A DNA stretch of 64,000 bases from Corynespora cassiicola (taxonomy: Eukaryota; Ascomycota; Dothideomycetes; Pleosporales; Corynesporascaceae): the NCBI GenBank assembly GCA_022059125.1, contig JAEUWY010000005.1, positions 3,224,001 to 3,288,000 of the forward strand, given 5' to 3'. Below are positions 13,276-24,096 of this stretch, piece by piece; within the stretch, counting starts at the first letter, position 1; each line of letters opens with the position of its first letter. The translations under genes and the position numbers were made by a program. A model generated the notes under the pieces. The model saw only the letters and a program-made list of their open reading frames with translations. It did no database searches and was not told the origin of the DNA.

Positions 13276-15539
13276 ATAGCTAGTTATAGAGAAGTATAAG
13301 CGTCGGAGAATAAATAGAGTAAGTATATAGAAAAAAGTATATTAGGCTAGCTATACTATCTAGTTGTGTTCTGTATCTATTTTAAGCTTAAACTTTTTTA
13401 TTTATTTTAGACTAATAATACAATTCTAAAATCTAAAGTTAAAAATAATAAAAAAATAATTTAAAATAGTATGTTTATTTAGGTAAAAATAAAAATAAAT
13501 AAATAAGTAGCTAAAAATTTAATTAAATTTTAAAAACTTTGTACTTTAACTTTATAAAATAGTTTTTAAATAGATATCTAAAAAATATAAGCTAAAAATA
13601 CTGTAATAAAAATATTAATAAATAAAAAATTTTATACGCTAGTATTAATAAAAAAATATATAATTTTTTTAAGTCTGTTAGAATAGAGAACAGAAAATAT
13701 TTAGAAATAAAAGCTTTTTAATAAATTTAATAGATTTATATTAAATAAATTATACTTACTGTAACTTAAAGCAGATTTTTTTTTTTAAATATTTTTATTT
13801 TTTAGTTAGACTAAATCTAGTTTATTAAAGTTAATTATATTTTTAAATTAGTTTATTTATAAAAAATTATAATAGTGTGTAAAATAGTTTTACTTACTAT
13901 AGTTATAATAGTTTTTTTCTGTAATTTAAGCTGTTTTAAATAGCTTACTGATTTTATATTAGTATAGTAATTATAATTCTACGCGGGTAGTACGCTAGTA
14001 AATAGTTTTTTTTTTATAAATATTATAAATAAGCTAGGTAGCTTCTAGTTCTCTAAAATTTATATAAAATAAAACTAAAGTTGCTTTTTTTCTGCTAATA
14101 ATAAATATAGAAGTATTTTAGCGCTCTATATTATAAGCAGAGAAATATTTTACTATATTATTAAAAAAGTTATTTTATAAAAAGTTAAATTTAAAGTTTA
14201 AAACTTACAGAGCTAAAAAAAAAAATTTATAAATAGAAAAACTATTTTTTTTATACTCTGTTTTTAATAGTAGTAAATAAAAATTAAAATTTAAAAGTAA
14301 AAAAAAAAGTTTTTATTCTATCTGCAGCTAGTAGAAAGCTACTTAATTTTTTACTTTTTTATTTTCTAAAATAAAATATAATTTTAAAAAATTAAGTATT
14401 TTTTTTAAATTAAAAAACTGTTTTTAAAAATTGTCGGCTAAGTAATAGAGCTTTAAGTATTTTTAAGCTAGTTTTAACGTGTATTTCTAAGCTTCTGCTA
14501 TATAAGCTTATTTAGTAAAATAGTAGTTTTAATTAATATTAAAATAATTTTAAATAAAAACTAGCTATTATAAAAAAGTAACAGTTTTCTTATTACTAAA
14601 AAGCTTAATTTTAAAAATTTATTTAAATAAATTTATTTAAACTAAAATAAAAGTTATTTAGATAGTTATAATATATAAGTTAATAAAAATAGTTTTAGCT
14701 ATTTTTTATTTTAAAAAAAAAAGTCTGCTGCAGCAGCTTTAAGTTTTAATATTTTTACTTATAACTATAAAATTTTTACTTTTATTAGTATAAAATAAAA
14801 ATTATTATTATTAGATTAGTATAGAAATTTAGTAGATTTTAAATTATTATTAGAAAATTAGAGCTGTTTTTATAGCTAGCTTAATTTTTAAATAGCTTTT
14901 TTTATAAAAATATTTATAAAGTATATAGTACTAAATATTAATAGTTAAAATTAATTTAATAAATTTTTAATAGTTATTTAGTTTTTATTTTAGTATACGA
15001 CGCGTTTTTTCTGAAAATAATTTAATTTATATAAAAACAGAAGTTTTAAATTTAAAAGTTTTAGCTGTTAGGAATTTTAAAGAATTTTAACTTTATTAAA
15101 AGTTAAAAACGTACGTAGTAACTTAAAATAAACTTAGTTTAATATATATACTATTTAGTTATACTTTTTTTTATAATAAATAAAAAGTAATACTTTTAAG
15201 CTGTTACTAGTAAAAGTAGTTTAGAAATATAATATAAAAATACAGAGTAATTTGTTTTAAATACAGCTTAAATACTACTTAAAATAAAAATTTACAGAAC
15301 TAAAAAATAATTAAAAATTAAAATTTATAAGTTTTATATAAAAAAATATTATATTTTTTTATATTTTTTTCTAAAACTTTCTATTTCTAGTTCAGCTTAG
15401 TACTGTTTTAGTTATAAAAAAAATAAATTTAAATAGCTAAATATTTAGACTTAAGTTAAAGCTAAATTAGAAGTTAAAGTTAAAGTTTAGTTAGAAGTTA
15501 AGGTTACGTGCGTAAAATTAGAAAGTAAAATTAGACTTT

Positions 15540-16050
15540 ATACAGATAAGGTTTATTATAATAACTGCTATAAGCTATATTATATATAATTATACTCTAC
15601 GTAACTTTACTATAATATTTATATAACTATATAAAATAATTAAAACAGCAGAAAATAATAGTTTTAGAAAATAAAGTAGAGGTAGAGATATACGTGCGCG
15701 AGCAGCGGCGATTATATAAACTTTATAATACAGATATAAAAAATTAAAAGCTGAAAATACGTTTAAAAATTATATACTAAAAAAGTATTAAAGTTATAAT
15801 TATTATAAATTAAAAGCAGAAAGTATTATTAGAATAAGTATTTATTATTATTTAAGGTAAAAGCGCAGATTATATGTTAACGTTATATTATATAATAAAA
15901 TAATATTATAAAATATATAAAATTACGTAACAGTTAGTACGTACTAAATACAATAAAATAGAAATAAAATAATATACTCGCTGCTTATTAATAATAATAA
16001 AGAAACAGTAAAAAAATAAAAAAAGTTTTATTTATATAAGTACAGTAAAA
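15540..16050. repeat. Dispersed repeat, copy 1 (about 0.5 kb)
   Basis: This segment aligns to the reverse complement of about 21430-21900 over several hundred bases, sharing blocks such as GTTAACGTTATATTA and GGTTAGTACGTACTAA or close variants. A partial forward copy is at about 21163-21400. The unit looks like part of a retroelement or unclassified transposon; no coding sequence is recognisable. Confidence 0.6.
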
Positions 16051-16135
16051 AGTTTAGTAAATATTAAGTTTAGTAAAAAAAATTTATTTTTCTAAAGGTA
16101 TAAAAGTTTTTTAAATTAATAGTACTATTATTATA

Positions 16136-17996
16136 ACGTATACTACGGGCGAGTTGGTTAACAGGCGAGTCAGTTACTTTTACTAAAACTACACTAAAAT
16201 CTAACCTATTATAGCTTAAAATACTATACTTTAGCTTTTTATAGCAGACTACAGCACGTAATATTATTTAAAAAAAAAATTTATATTAACTTTATACGTT
16301 CGCGCGTTATATTTAGTTTAATTATATTTTTTATAGTATTTTTAAAATAGTTTACTTTTTTAAACACGCGTCTGTTTTTTTATTTTTTTTCTATTACTAT
16401 ACGCTTTAAACTTTTTTAAAGCTACTAGTTACTACTTATCTTTAACTATTAAAATTTTTTTTTTTAAATCTGCTTTTTTTTATATAATTTTTATTATATA
16501 GTAGCTTTATTAGCTGCTTAAAGCTTTTTAATTTTTTATTAAACTAAAATTAGCTTATGCGTAATAATTGCGGCTTTTTTTAATATTTTTTTAAACATCT
16601 TAACTATAAATATAAAAAAGCTATTTATATATTTTTAAATTTTTAACTTTATAAGCGTTAATTATAATCTTAATTTTAAAGTATTACTAAAAATTTATAA
16701 CTGCTAAAATATATTATTTATAGTAAATAGTAGTAATAAAATCTAAAACTTTATATTAAAAGCTAATATAATTTGTTTTAGATTAAAAGAAACTAATTTA
16801 GTACTTTAAAACTTTTTTTAAATATTACTAAAAATAAATACTATATTATAAACTGCTTTAAAGTATAGTAGAAACTTAAACTTTATAAAATAAGTAATCT
16901 AGTTATATATAAGTATTTTAGCTTAATATATGTACGTAGTTTTTAAAAAAGTAAAATAATTTATATTAAATAATTATAAAAAGTGTAATAAATATAAAAA
17001 TATATATAAAGTAATAATTTTATTATTTTTACAGTATTACTAGAAAAAAAGTAATTTATAGTTTTTATAGCTATTAATAACTAGCAGTTAGTAAATACTA
17101 ATAGTATACTTTTTTATATATTTATTAAAGTATTTTAACTACTTAAAACTAAATTTATTAGTTATTTAGCTGTTATTAAAAACTTTAATAATCTAATTTT
17201 AAAGCAGATTTTTTTTTATACTAGCTAGTAAAGTAGTAGCACGCTTTAAAAATAATAAAAAAATAAAATAACTTATTTTTTAGTATTAATATTTTATATA
17301 ACTATTATTTACTTACAGTTACTTAGCTAAACTATTTTTAATTTTTTTATTATTTTAAAGCTATAATAACTACTTTTATTAATATTTAGTTTATTATAAA
17401 ATTTATTTTATTAAAGTTATACGTATTATTATTTTAAATACTATACTTAGCTTTAATACTAGCTACTAAACTAAACTAGCTCTAAATTACTTTAAAGTTT
17501 TTATATTTAGCTTTTTTATAGTTATATTTTTAATTAAATTTTATTTTAAATTTTAGTTAATATTTTATAAACGTATTAAACTAGTTTATATTAATAGAAT
17601 TTAAATTACGCTTAGCGCGCAGAGAATTAGCTATAGTAGCTATATTTACTAGTTAAAAGCTAAATTCTTACGCGTTTAGCTTAAGTATATAATTAATAAT
17701 TATTTATTTTTTATTATTATCTAACTTTAATAAATTAGATATAGTATTAGTTTATAAAAGTTATTCTACGTGTTAGTCGCTTAATATACTTTAAAATACT
17801 TTATAAATAGCTATAGCGCGTTGCTAGAAAAAATTTATATTTTATTTAAAAGCTTAAAATATAAACTGTACTTAAGCTTTTTAAAATATATTAATAATAA
17901 ATTATTATTAAAGTATTAGTATAAAAAAAGTATTTTAGCATAGTTTTAGTAAAAGTGATTAACTCGCTCGTTAACCGACTCGCCCGTAGTATACGT
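16136..17996. mobile_element. 1.86 kb TA-flanked DNA transposon relic, second subfamily
   Basis: The left end ACGTATACTACGGGCGAGT and the right end (its inverse) form terminal inverted repeats of about 60 bp, flanked by TA at 16134-16135 and 17997-17998. The repeats again contain a doubled GGCGAGT-like word. Length and plan match the element at 6131-7979, but the end sequence differs, so I treat it as a sister family. No intact reading frame is present. Confidence 0.75.
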
Positions 17997-18112
17997 TAAA
18001 TATTATAATAATAAAAAATATAACTTCTATATTTATAAAGTAGAAATAAATTTTTTTAAAAATACTAATAAGTTAAAAAATTAAATTAGCTTACTATAAT
18101 TTTAAATAACTA

Positions 18113-20237
18113 CAGAGGGGTGACATTAAAAAAAAACCAAAAAAAAGTTATACTTTTTAAACTATTATAACTCTGTAACTAGATCAGCTATTAAAATAAA
18201 AGAAAATTAATTTTAAAGAAATTTAGAGGCTTTAAATTTGTATCAAAAAAAATATATAGCTTATATAATATTTATTACTTAAAAATTTAAAGTAAAAGTA
18301 TAGTAAAAAAAAATGCAAACTTAAAAGCTGATTTATTTTTTTTCTAGCGTAAAATTTTTATTTTTTATTTTATTATTTTAAAGTTGTATATAGTATATAC
18401 TTGTAATTTTTTTTAAAAAATATTTTTTTTATTTTTTAAAAAAAAAATTAATAGTAGAATTTTTTTTTTAAAAAATTAAATTATATAAATAAATTAATAA
18501 TTAATTAAATTATTAATATTTTGTATAATACCCGTTAGCTTTATTAACTGCCTCCCAACGTCTAGGTAAAGATAATATATAATTATCTATTATTTTTTGT
18601 GGAATTAAATTCCATTCTTTATTTATAGCGTTTATAAATAAAGTATTATCTTTTTTATTATTTTTTTTGCCTAATAAATTAGGATTTAATTTTTTTAAAT
18701 TATTTTTTAATATAGCCCAGATATTTTCTATAGGTGCTAAGTCTGGGCTATAAGCTGGATGTTCAAATAATTCAATTTTATTTCTTTTAAACCATTTTAA
18801 AACTGGTTTAGCTGTATGAATTTTTGAATTATCTTGTTGAAATTTCCATTCTATAAAGTAATTAGTATTTACATTAATTTTATAATTTAATATGTAATTA
18901 AATAAATTTAATTAAATAATAAATTTAATAAAAAAATAAAAAAAAGGTATATAAACTAACCGGGTTTTATTTGTTTTTTAATAATAGGTTTTAATACTTT
19001 TTGTATATAATCTGTATTATTAAAATTATTTTTAGAATTAGGTGTTTTAATAAACACTAATTCTGATCTTCCTCCTATCCAAATAGCTCCCCATACTGAT
19101 ATAACAATATCTCGAGCTATAATTTAATTAGTACTAATTTTTTTAAAAAAGTAATTAAATTAAAAAATTATAATTAATTTTTAATTAATTTTAATTTTTT
19201 TAATTTTTTTTTTTACTTACAGTTTGATTTTATAAAAGCTAATTCAGCTCCTACTCTTTTATTTCTCTTCTTTCTTATATATTCTTGTCTAGAACCTAGG
19301 CCTCTTTCTATTGCTGACTCATCAGAAAATATAATTTTTTTTAAATTTATATTTTCTAAATTTTTTAATTGTTTTTTTGCGTATTTTAATCTTATTTTAG
19401 CTTTTTTTTTATTTAAATACGGCTTTTTAGTACTAATATTTATACTATAATTTTCTTCTTTTAAATATCTTTATAAGCTTCTTTTAGATATTTTTATATT
19501 ATTTTCTAGTAATATTCTTTTATTTGTTTTTTTAGGGCTTTTAATTAAATCCCTATTAATAATTCTTTTATCTCTTTTAAATAGCTTAATTTTATCTTAA
19601 TTTCTTTCTTTTTTTAAGCTATTAAATAATTTTTTTTTATTTATTTTTTATGTAGTATTTTTAATACTTATTTTATTTTTATTTAATATATTAGAAATAG
19701 TTATAATAGGTGTATTGGCTTTTAATAAAAGATTAACTTTTTCTTTATAGTCTGAAAATTGAGGTTCCATCTTATCTTTGTTCAGAGGAAATAGAGATTC
19801 AGAATTTTTTTCTGAAATACTTATTTATATACTAATTTAACTAGTTTATTATTATGTAATTAGTGCTTATATAAGCAAAACTTTATTTTTTAAACTTTAT
19901 TTTTTAAATATTAAATTAAATTTCTAGCTCTAGTTTTTTGCTTACGTAATATAGACTAAGCTTAATTAAGTTAGCGTAAAATAAAAAGTTTTAATAATTT
20001 TTTAAATAAAAAATAAATCAGCTTTTAAATTTATACTTTTTTTTACTATACTTTTACTTTAAATTTTTAAGTAATAAACATTATATAAGCTATATATCAT
20101 TTTTAATACAGAGAACAAGCCTTTAAATCTCTTTAAAATTATGTTTTTTTTTATATTAATAGCTAGTCTAGTAACAGAGTTATACTAGTTTAAAAAGTAT
20201 AACTTTTTTTTGGTTTTTTTTTAATGTCACCCCTCTG
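18113..20237 (-). mobile_element. Tc1-like (DD34E) transposon, copy 2
   Basis: This 2,125 bp element has the same ends, the same orientation and a TA duplication (18111-18112 and 20238-20239). Line-by-line comparison with 3071-5196 showed one difference, a T8 versus T9 tract near the right end. Its neighbour on the left (ending 17996) is a heavily mutated element, so this copy arrived after, or escaped, the mutation that ruined its surroundings. Confidence 0.92.
18513..19770 (-). pseudogene. Tc1-like transposase, copy 2, same three stops
   Basis: It has the same three-exon layout as the copy at 3471-4728, shifted by 15,042 bp, with the DD34E residues kept and the same three TAA codons in exon 1. 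Sharing identical inactivating codons means the damage predates the copying event, or the two loci have been homogenised since. Confidence 0.88.
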
Positions 20238-20997
20238 TATATAAATTACTACTGCTGCTACTACTGTTTAAACTGCTACTTTTTTTTTAGCGCTTTTAAA
20301 AGTTTATAAAAAAAAAGCTATCTACTAAGTAGAACGTTTAAATAAAAATACTGCGTAATAGAGTTAAAGTTTAAATTTTAACTTATTATTAGTACTAAAA
20401 ACTTTAGCTAAAGTTTTAGCTAAAGTTTTATTTAAAATTTTAAAAAAAAGTTATTTTTACTATAAACTAAAGTTATTAAAATAATACTAATTACGCTAAG
20501 TATAGCTGTAGAAATTAAAATTTTATAAACTATTATAGCTATTATAACTATTATAATTATATTATTACGCTATATTAGCTATAAGCTATTTCAGTTCTAT
20601 AAAACAGCTTACTTATAATAAAAGATTTTAATTAAAATAAAGTATTTTTTCTGTAATTTAGAAAAGCTGTAATTTAGAAGTTTTTATTAAAAATTTATTT
20701 TATATAGTTTTAGTATAGTAAATAGCATCTTTATATTTATAAATATTAAAATTAAAATCTACAGCTTAACAACTTATTAAAAAAAAAGCCTTACTAGCTT
20801 ATAGATTATAATTATTTACTTTAATATTATAATAACTTTAAATAGGTTTTTATAGATGTTACTGTTTTAAAACTTTAAAGCTTTAAAATTTTAAAATAAA
20901 ATTTTATTTTATATATACTTAAAACTCTGTAATAATTTATTTTATAAATAACTTTTTAAAAAACTATTATAATTTTTATAACTTACGTACTTACAGA

Positions 20998-21174
20998 ATA
21001 GAAATTACTTATATACTTATTAATAACTTAAATATTTTTTATTACTTTTAGTTACTGTTTTATTAAACGCCTAACTAGTATTATTACTGTTTATACTTAT
21101 TATCTGTATTTATTATTTAGTTTTAGTTTAGTAAAGTTAAGAGAAAAAAACTTCTACAGCTCTTTAGATAAATT
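20998..21174. repeat. Direct repeat, left member
   Basis: Aligns in the same orientation to 22859-23029 (shared AGAAATTACTTAT, TTATTAATAACTTAA, AAGAGAAAA and AACTTCT blocks). The pair is about 1.86 kb apart and could be remnants of the ends of one element, but no diagnostic LTR ends, primer site or polypurine tract are visible. Confidence 0.55.
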
Positions 21175-21645
21175 AGAAATAGAAAATATTATTAAAATAC
21201 TATTATTATTTAAAGTAAAAGCGTAGGTTACGTGTTAACGTTATATTACGTAATAAAATAATATTATAAAATATATAAAATTACGCGACGGTTAGTACGT
21301 ACTAACTAAAATAAAATAAAAATAATATAATATATTTACTGCTCGTTAATAATAAAATAGAAATAGTAGAAAAAAATAGAGATTTTTATTTTTATATTTA
21401 TAATAGATTTTTACTTTCTGTTTTTCTCTACTATTTTTATTTTATTATTAATAAGAAGCGAGTATATTATTTTATTTCTATTTTATTTTAGTTAGCACGT
21501 ACTAACCGTCGCGTAATCTTATATATTTTATAATATTATTTTATTACGTAATATAACGTTATTACGTAATATAACGTTAATACGTAATTTACGCTTTTAC
21601 TTTAAATAATAATAAATACTTATTTTAATAATACTTTCTGCCTCT
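21163..21645. repeat. Large imperfect palindrome
   Basis: A forward arm (about 21163-21385) and a reverse-complement arm (about 21425-21645) face each other across roughly 40 bp. Both arms contain the GTTAACGTTATATTACGTAA and CGACGGTTAGTACGT motifs or their inverses, with an extra short tandem duplication in the right arm. The arms are two copies of the dispersed repeat also found at 15540. Confidence 0.65.
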
Positions 21646-21900
21646 AACTTATAATAACTATAACTATAACTATATAACTTTTAAACGTGTTTTTAGCTTT
21701 TAATTTTTTATATCTATTTTACGTAGTTTATATAACTACTGCTATTTATATATATACGTCTCCACCTCCGCTTTACTTTTTAATACTATTACTTTTTACT
21801 ATTTTAATTTTTTTATATAGTTATATAAATATTATAGTAGAGTTATATAAAATATAATTATATATAATATAGCTTACAGCAGTTATAGCAAAAGCTTAAA
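21430..21900. repeat. Dispersed repeat, copy 2 (reverse orientation)
   Basis: Reverse-complement copy of 15540-16050. Its left half also forms the right arm of the palindrome centred near 21,405. Confidence 0.6.
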
Positions 21901-21953
21901 AAAAAGTAGATTAATTAATTAAGTAAAAAAACTGTTAATATTAAAAGCTATTT

Positions 21954-22066
21954 TTTATAAATATTACTTTTTCTAAATATTATTTTTATAAATATTACTT
22001 TCTATAAATATTGCTTTCTATAAATATTACTTTTTATAAATATTACTTTCTATAAATACTATTTCG
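21954..22066. repeat. Tandem array of a 15-17 bp AT-rich unit
   Basis: About seven head-to-tail units of the form TATAAATATTACTTTC with small variants (TTGCTTTC, TTACTTTT, TACTATTTC). The array is local and does not match the ends of the neighbouring repeats. Confidence 0.75.
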
Positions 22067-22858
22067 TATTTAGATATTTTTTTTTATTTTAAAAAAGTAT
22101 ATAGCTAAAAAACAGAAAAATATTACCCGCTATATAGAACATATATTCAAATTTAGTAATAAATATATAGAAATAGTTAGTGTGCGCGATTTTACGTTTA
22201 CTAAAAAAAATTTAAAATTTTATATATAAAATTTTACAGAATTATTATAATAAAAAAAATATACACAGTAATAAAAATTATTATAATAATATTAGTAATA
22301 CTAGTAATATTTATAGCTTAGAAGACTATAAAAGTAAAATTTATATTACTACGCTAATTAGTTTACTATAGCTACTAATTTTAAAAATTTATAGTTAATT
22401 ATAAATTAGTTTATAAGCTAGTCTACAGTCTGCAGTTTATAAACTAACTATAATAATTAGTTATAATTTTAATATAAACTTTAAAACTTACGCGTATAAA
22501 TATAAAGTATAATAAAATTTAAAAAATAGTAATAGCTTTTTTTTATAATATTTATTTAAGTAAGTATTTATAAAAGTTAAATTTTTACAGTAAAATATTA
22601 AAGCTTTTATTTAGAGCTTATAGTAATTTATTAAAAGTAATTTATTTTACGTAACTACGTTTTGCGTTTAATACTTTAATAACTATAAATTATAACTTTT
22701 ATAAGTTATATTATTTTTAAATAAGTTTTTAAAGCTTTAAAGCTATAAAGCTTTAAAATAGTATTTTTTTTTTAGCTATTACTTTTATAATTTATAATTT
22801 ATAATTTATAACTTATATAGTTACAGATTTATAAACTAGTAAACTAATAAGCTTATAA

Positions 22859-23029
22859 AATAGAAATTACTTATTTACTTATTAATAACTTAATTATTTT
22901 TTATTATTTTTAGTTACTATTTTATTAGATACTTAACTAGTATTATTTCTGTTTTTTTTTATTAATTTATATTTACTGTTTAGTTCTAGCCTAGTACAGC
23001 TAAGAGAAAAGAACTTCTGTAGCTCTTTT
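22859..23029. repeat. Direct repeat, right member
   Basis: Partner of 20998-21174 in the same orientation; ends with AACTTCTGTAGCTCTTTTA against AACTTCTACAGCTCTTTAG in the left member, differences of the C/T type expected from RIP. Confidence 0.55.
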
Positions 23030-23035
23030 AATAAA

Positions 23036-23548
23036 AATAATAAAAAAAATAGAATTTAATTCTATAAAAAATAATAAATAATTATATATTATTTTTATTT
23101 AAATATTAGAGAGCAGTTATTAAAGCTAATAGGTATTATACAAAATATTAATACTTTAATTAATTATTAATTTATTTATATAATTTAATTTTCTAAATAT
23201 ATTTTTTCTACTATTAATATTCTTTTAAAAAAAATTAAAAAAATTTTTTAAAAAAATTTCAAAATACAGAACTTATATCAGAATTAATAATAATTAAATA
23301 AAAAGTTAAAATTATACGCTAGAAAAAAAAATCAGCTTTTAAATTTGTATTTTTTTTTACTACACCTCTACTTTAAATTATTAAGCTATAAATATTACAT
23401 AAGCTATATATAATTTTTTATACTTATTTATAGTATAAATAGATTTTTTGAAATTAAATTCTTTTCTAAATAGCTATTTTAAATAAAAAGTTATATTAGT
23501 TTAAAAAGTATAATTTTTTTATATAATTTTTTTTATATTACCTCTCTG
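23036..23548 (+). mobile_element. 3' remnant of a Tc1-like element at the isochore edge
   Basis: The last part of the same transposase is readable on the plus strand (ending KANRYYTKY then TAA at 23149-23151), followed by a degraded version of the long terminal repeat that finishes CCTCTCTG with TA at 23549-23550. The 5' portion is missing. Orientation is opposite to the other three Tc1-like copies. Confidence 0.75.
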
Positions 23549-23690
23549 TAATAAAAAAAACTTTTATAACTTTTTAATAGCTTTAATAATAATATACTAA
23601 AAATAATAAAGCTCTAAATTGTTTTTTGTTTTTTTTTAATTAATATTTTTTTAAAAAATAGTGTAAATTTGTTCTATAGTAATTAAATAG

Positions 23691-24096
23691 AATTTAATTA
23701 GAAAGGGTTATTTAGCTCAGGGGAGAGCCCACACAGCCTGTTCACGCTAACCTAATAGTAGAATCTATTAATGAGCCAAGATCGCTCTACCTAAATTTAG
23801 GAGACCTAGGATCCGCAACAACGTGCTGCATCCTTGTTTTTCAGGGGGGTTCAGTGAGTTCGTGTCAGAGGTCGTCTGCAAATGAAAATTTGTCTTGGTG
23901 TTTTCACCTTTCTCGGAGTCTTTACGGAGCACATGTGGCTACGGCTTCAGCCTTGGATGTTTCTTGTCCCCACTTTGACTGAGTAGAGGTCACAGTTAAC
24001 GACTCAGAGGCGCATACATAATGCAATCACCCCCATTTCTGGGTCATCATTTCAACCCCACGGAGTAACTGTCATTTGCTGCATGCGCAGTGCATA
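23691..24096. other. Isochore-to-gene transition, with promoter of the copper radical oxidase
   Basis: Composition switches within a few dozen bases from nearly pure AT to balanced sequence. No gene is visible before the ATG at 24097. A 5'-tRNA-like string (GGGTTATTTAGCTCAGGGGA) occurs at 23706 but no complete tRNA fold follows. The stretch must hold the promoter of the gene that starts at 24097; I see no clear TATA box. Confidence 0.6.

Larger units (their letters stand above)
1..23690. other. AT-rich isochore of RIP-mutated transposons
   Basis: The block is visibly dominated by A and T (long runs of TA, AAA and TTT), with no open reading frame of useful length, and it stops abruptly near 23,690 where composition becomes balanced. 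This is the look of DNA mutated by RIP, the premeiotic C-to-T mutation of duplicated sequence in filamentous ascomycetes. Repeats recognisable inside it are listed separately. Stretches where I see only degraded AT-rich sequence with no identifiable element are 1-3070, 5197-5730, 9906-10879, 13276-15540, 17997-18112 and 20238-20997; these are probably older transposon remains mutated beyond recognition. I could not calculate GC content or RIP indices. Confidence 0.9.

Noticed and set aside
20998..23029. LTR retrotransposon bounded by the direct repeats
   Set aside because: The pair is spaced plausibly, but there are no TG...CA ends, primer-binding site, polypurine tract or readable polymerase between them, and the interior contains other repeats.
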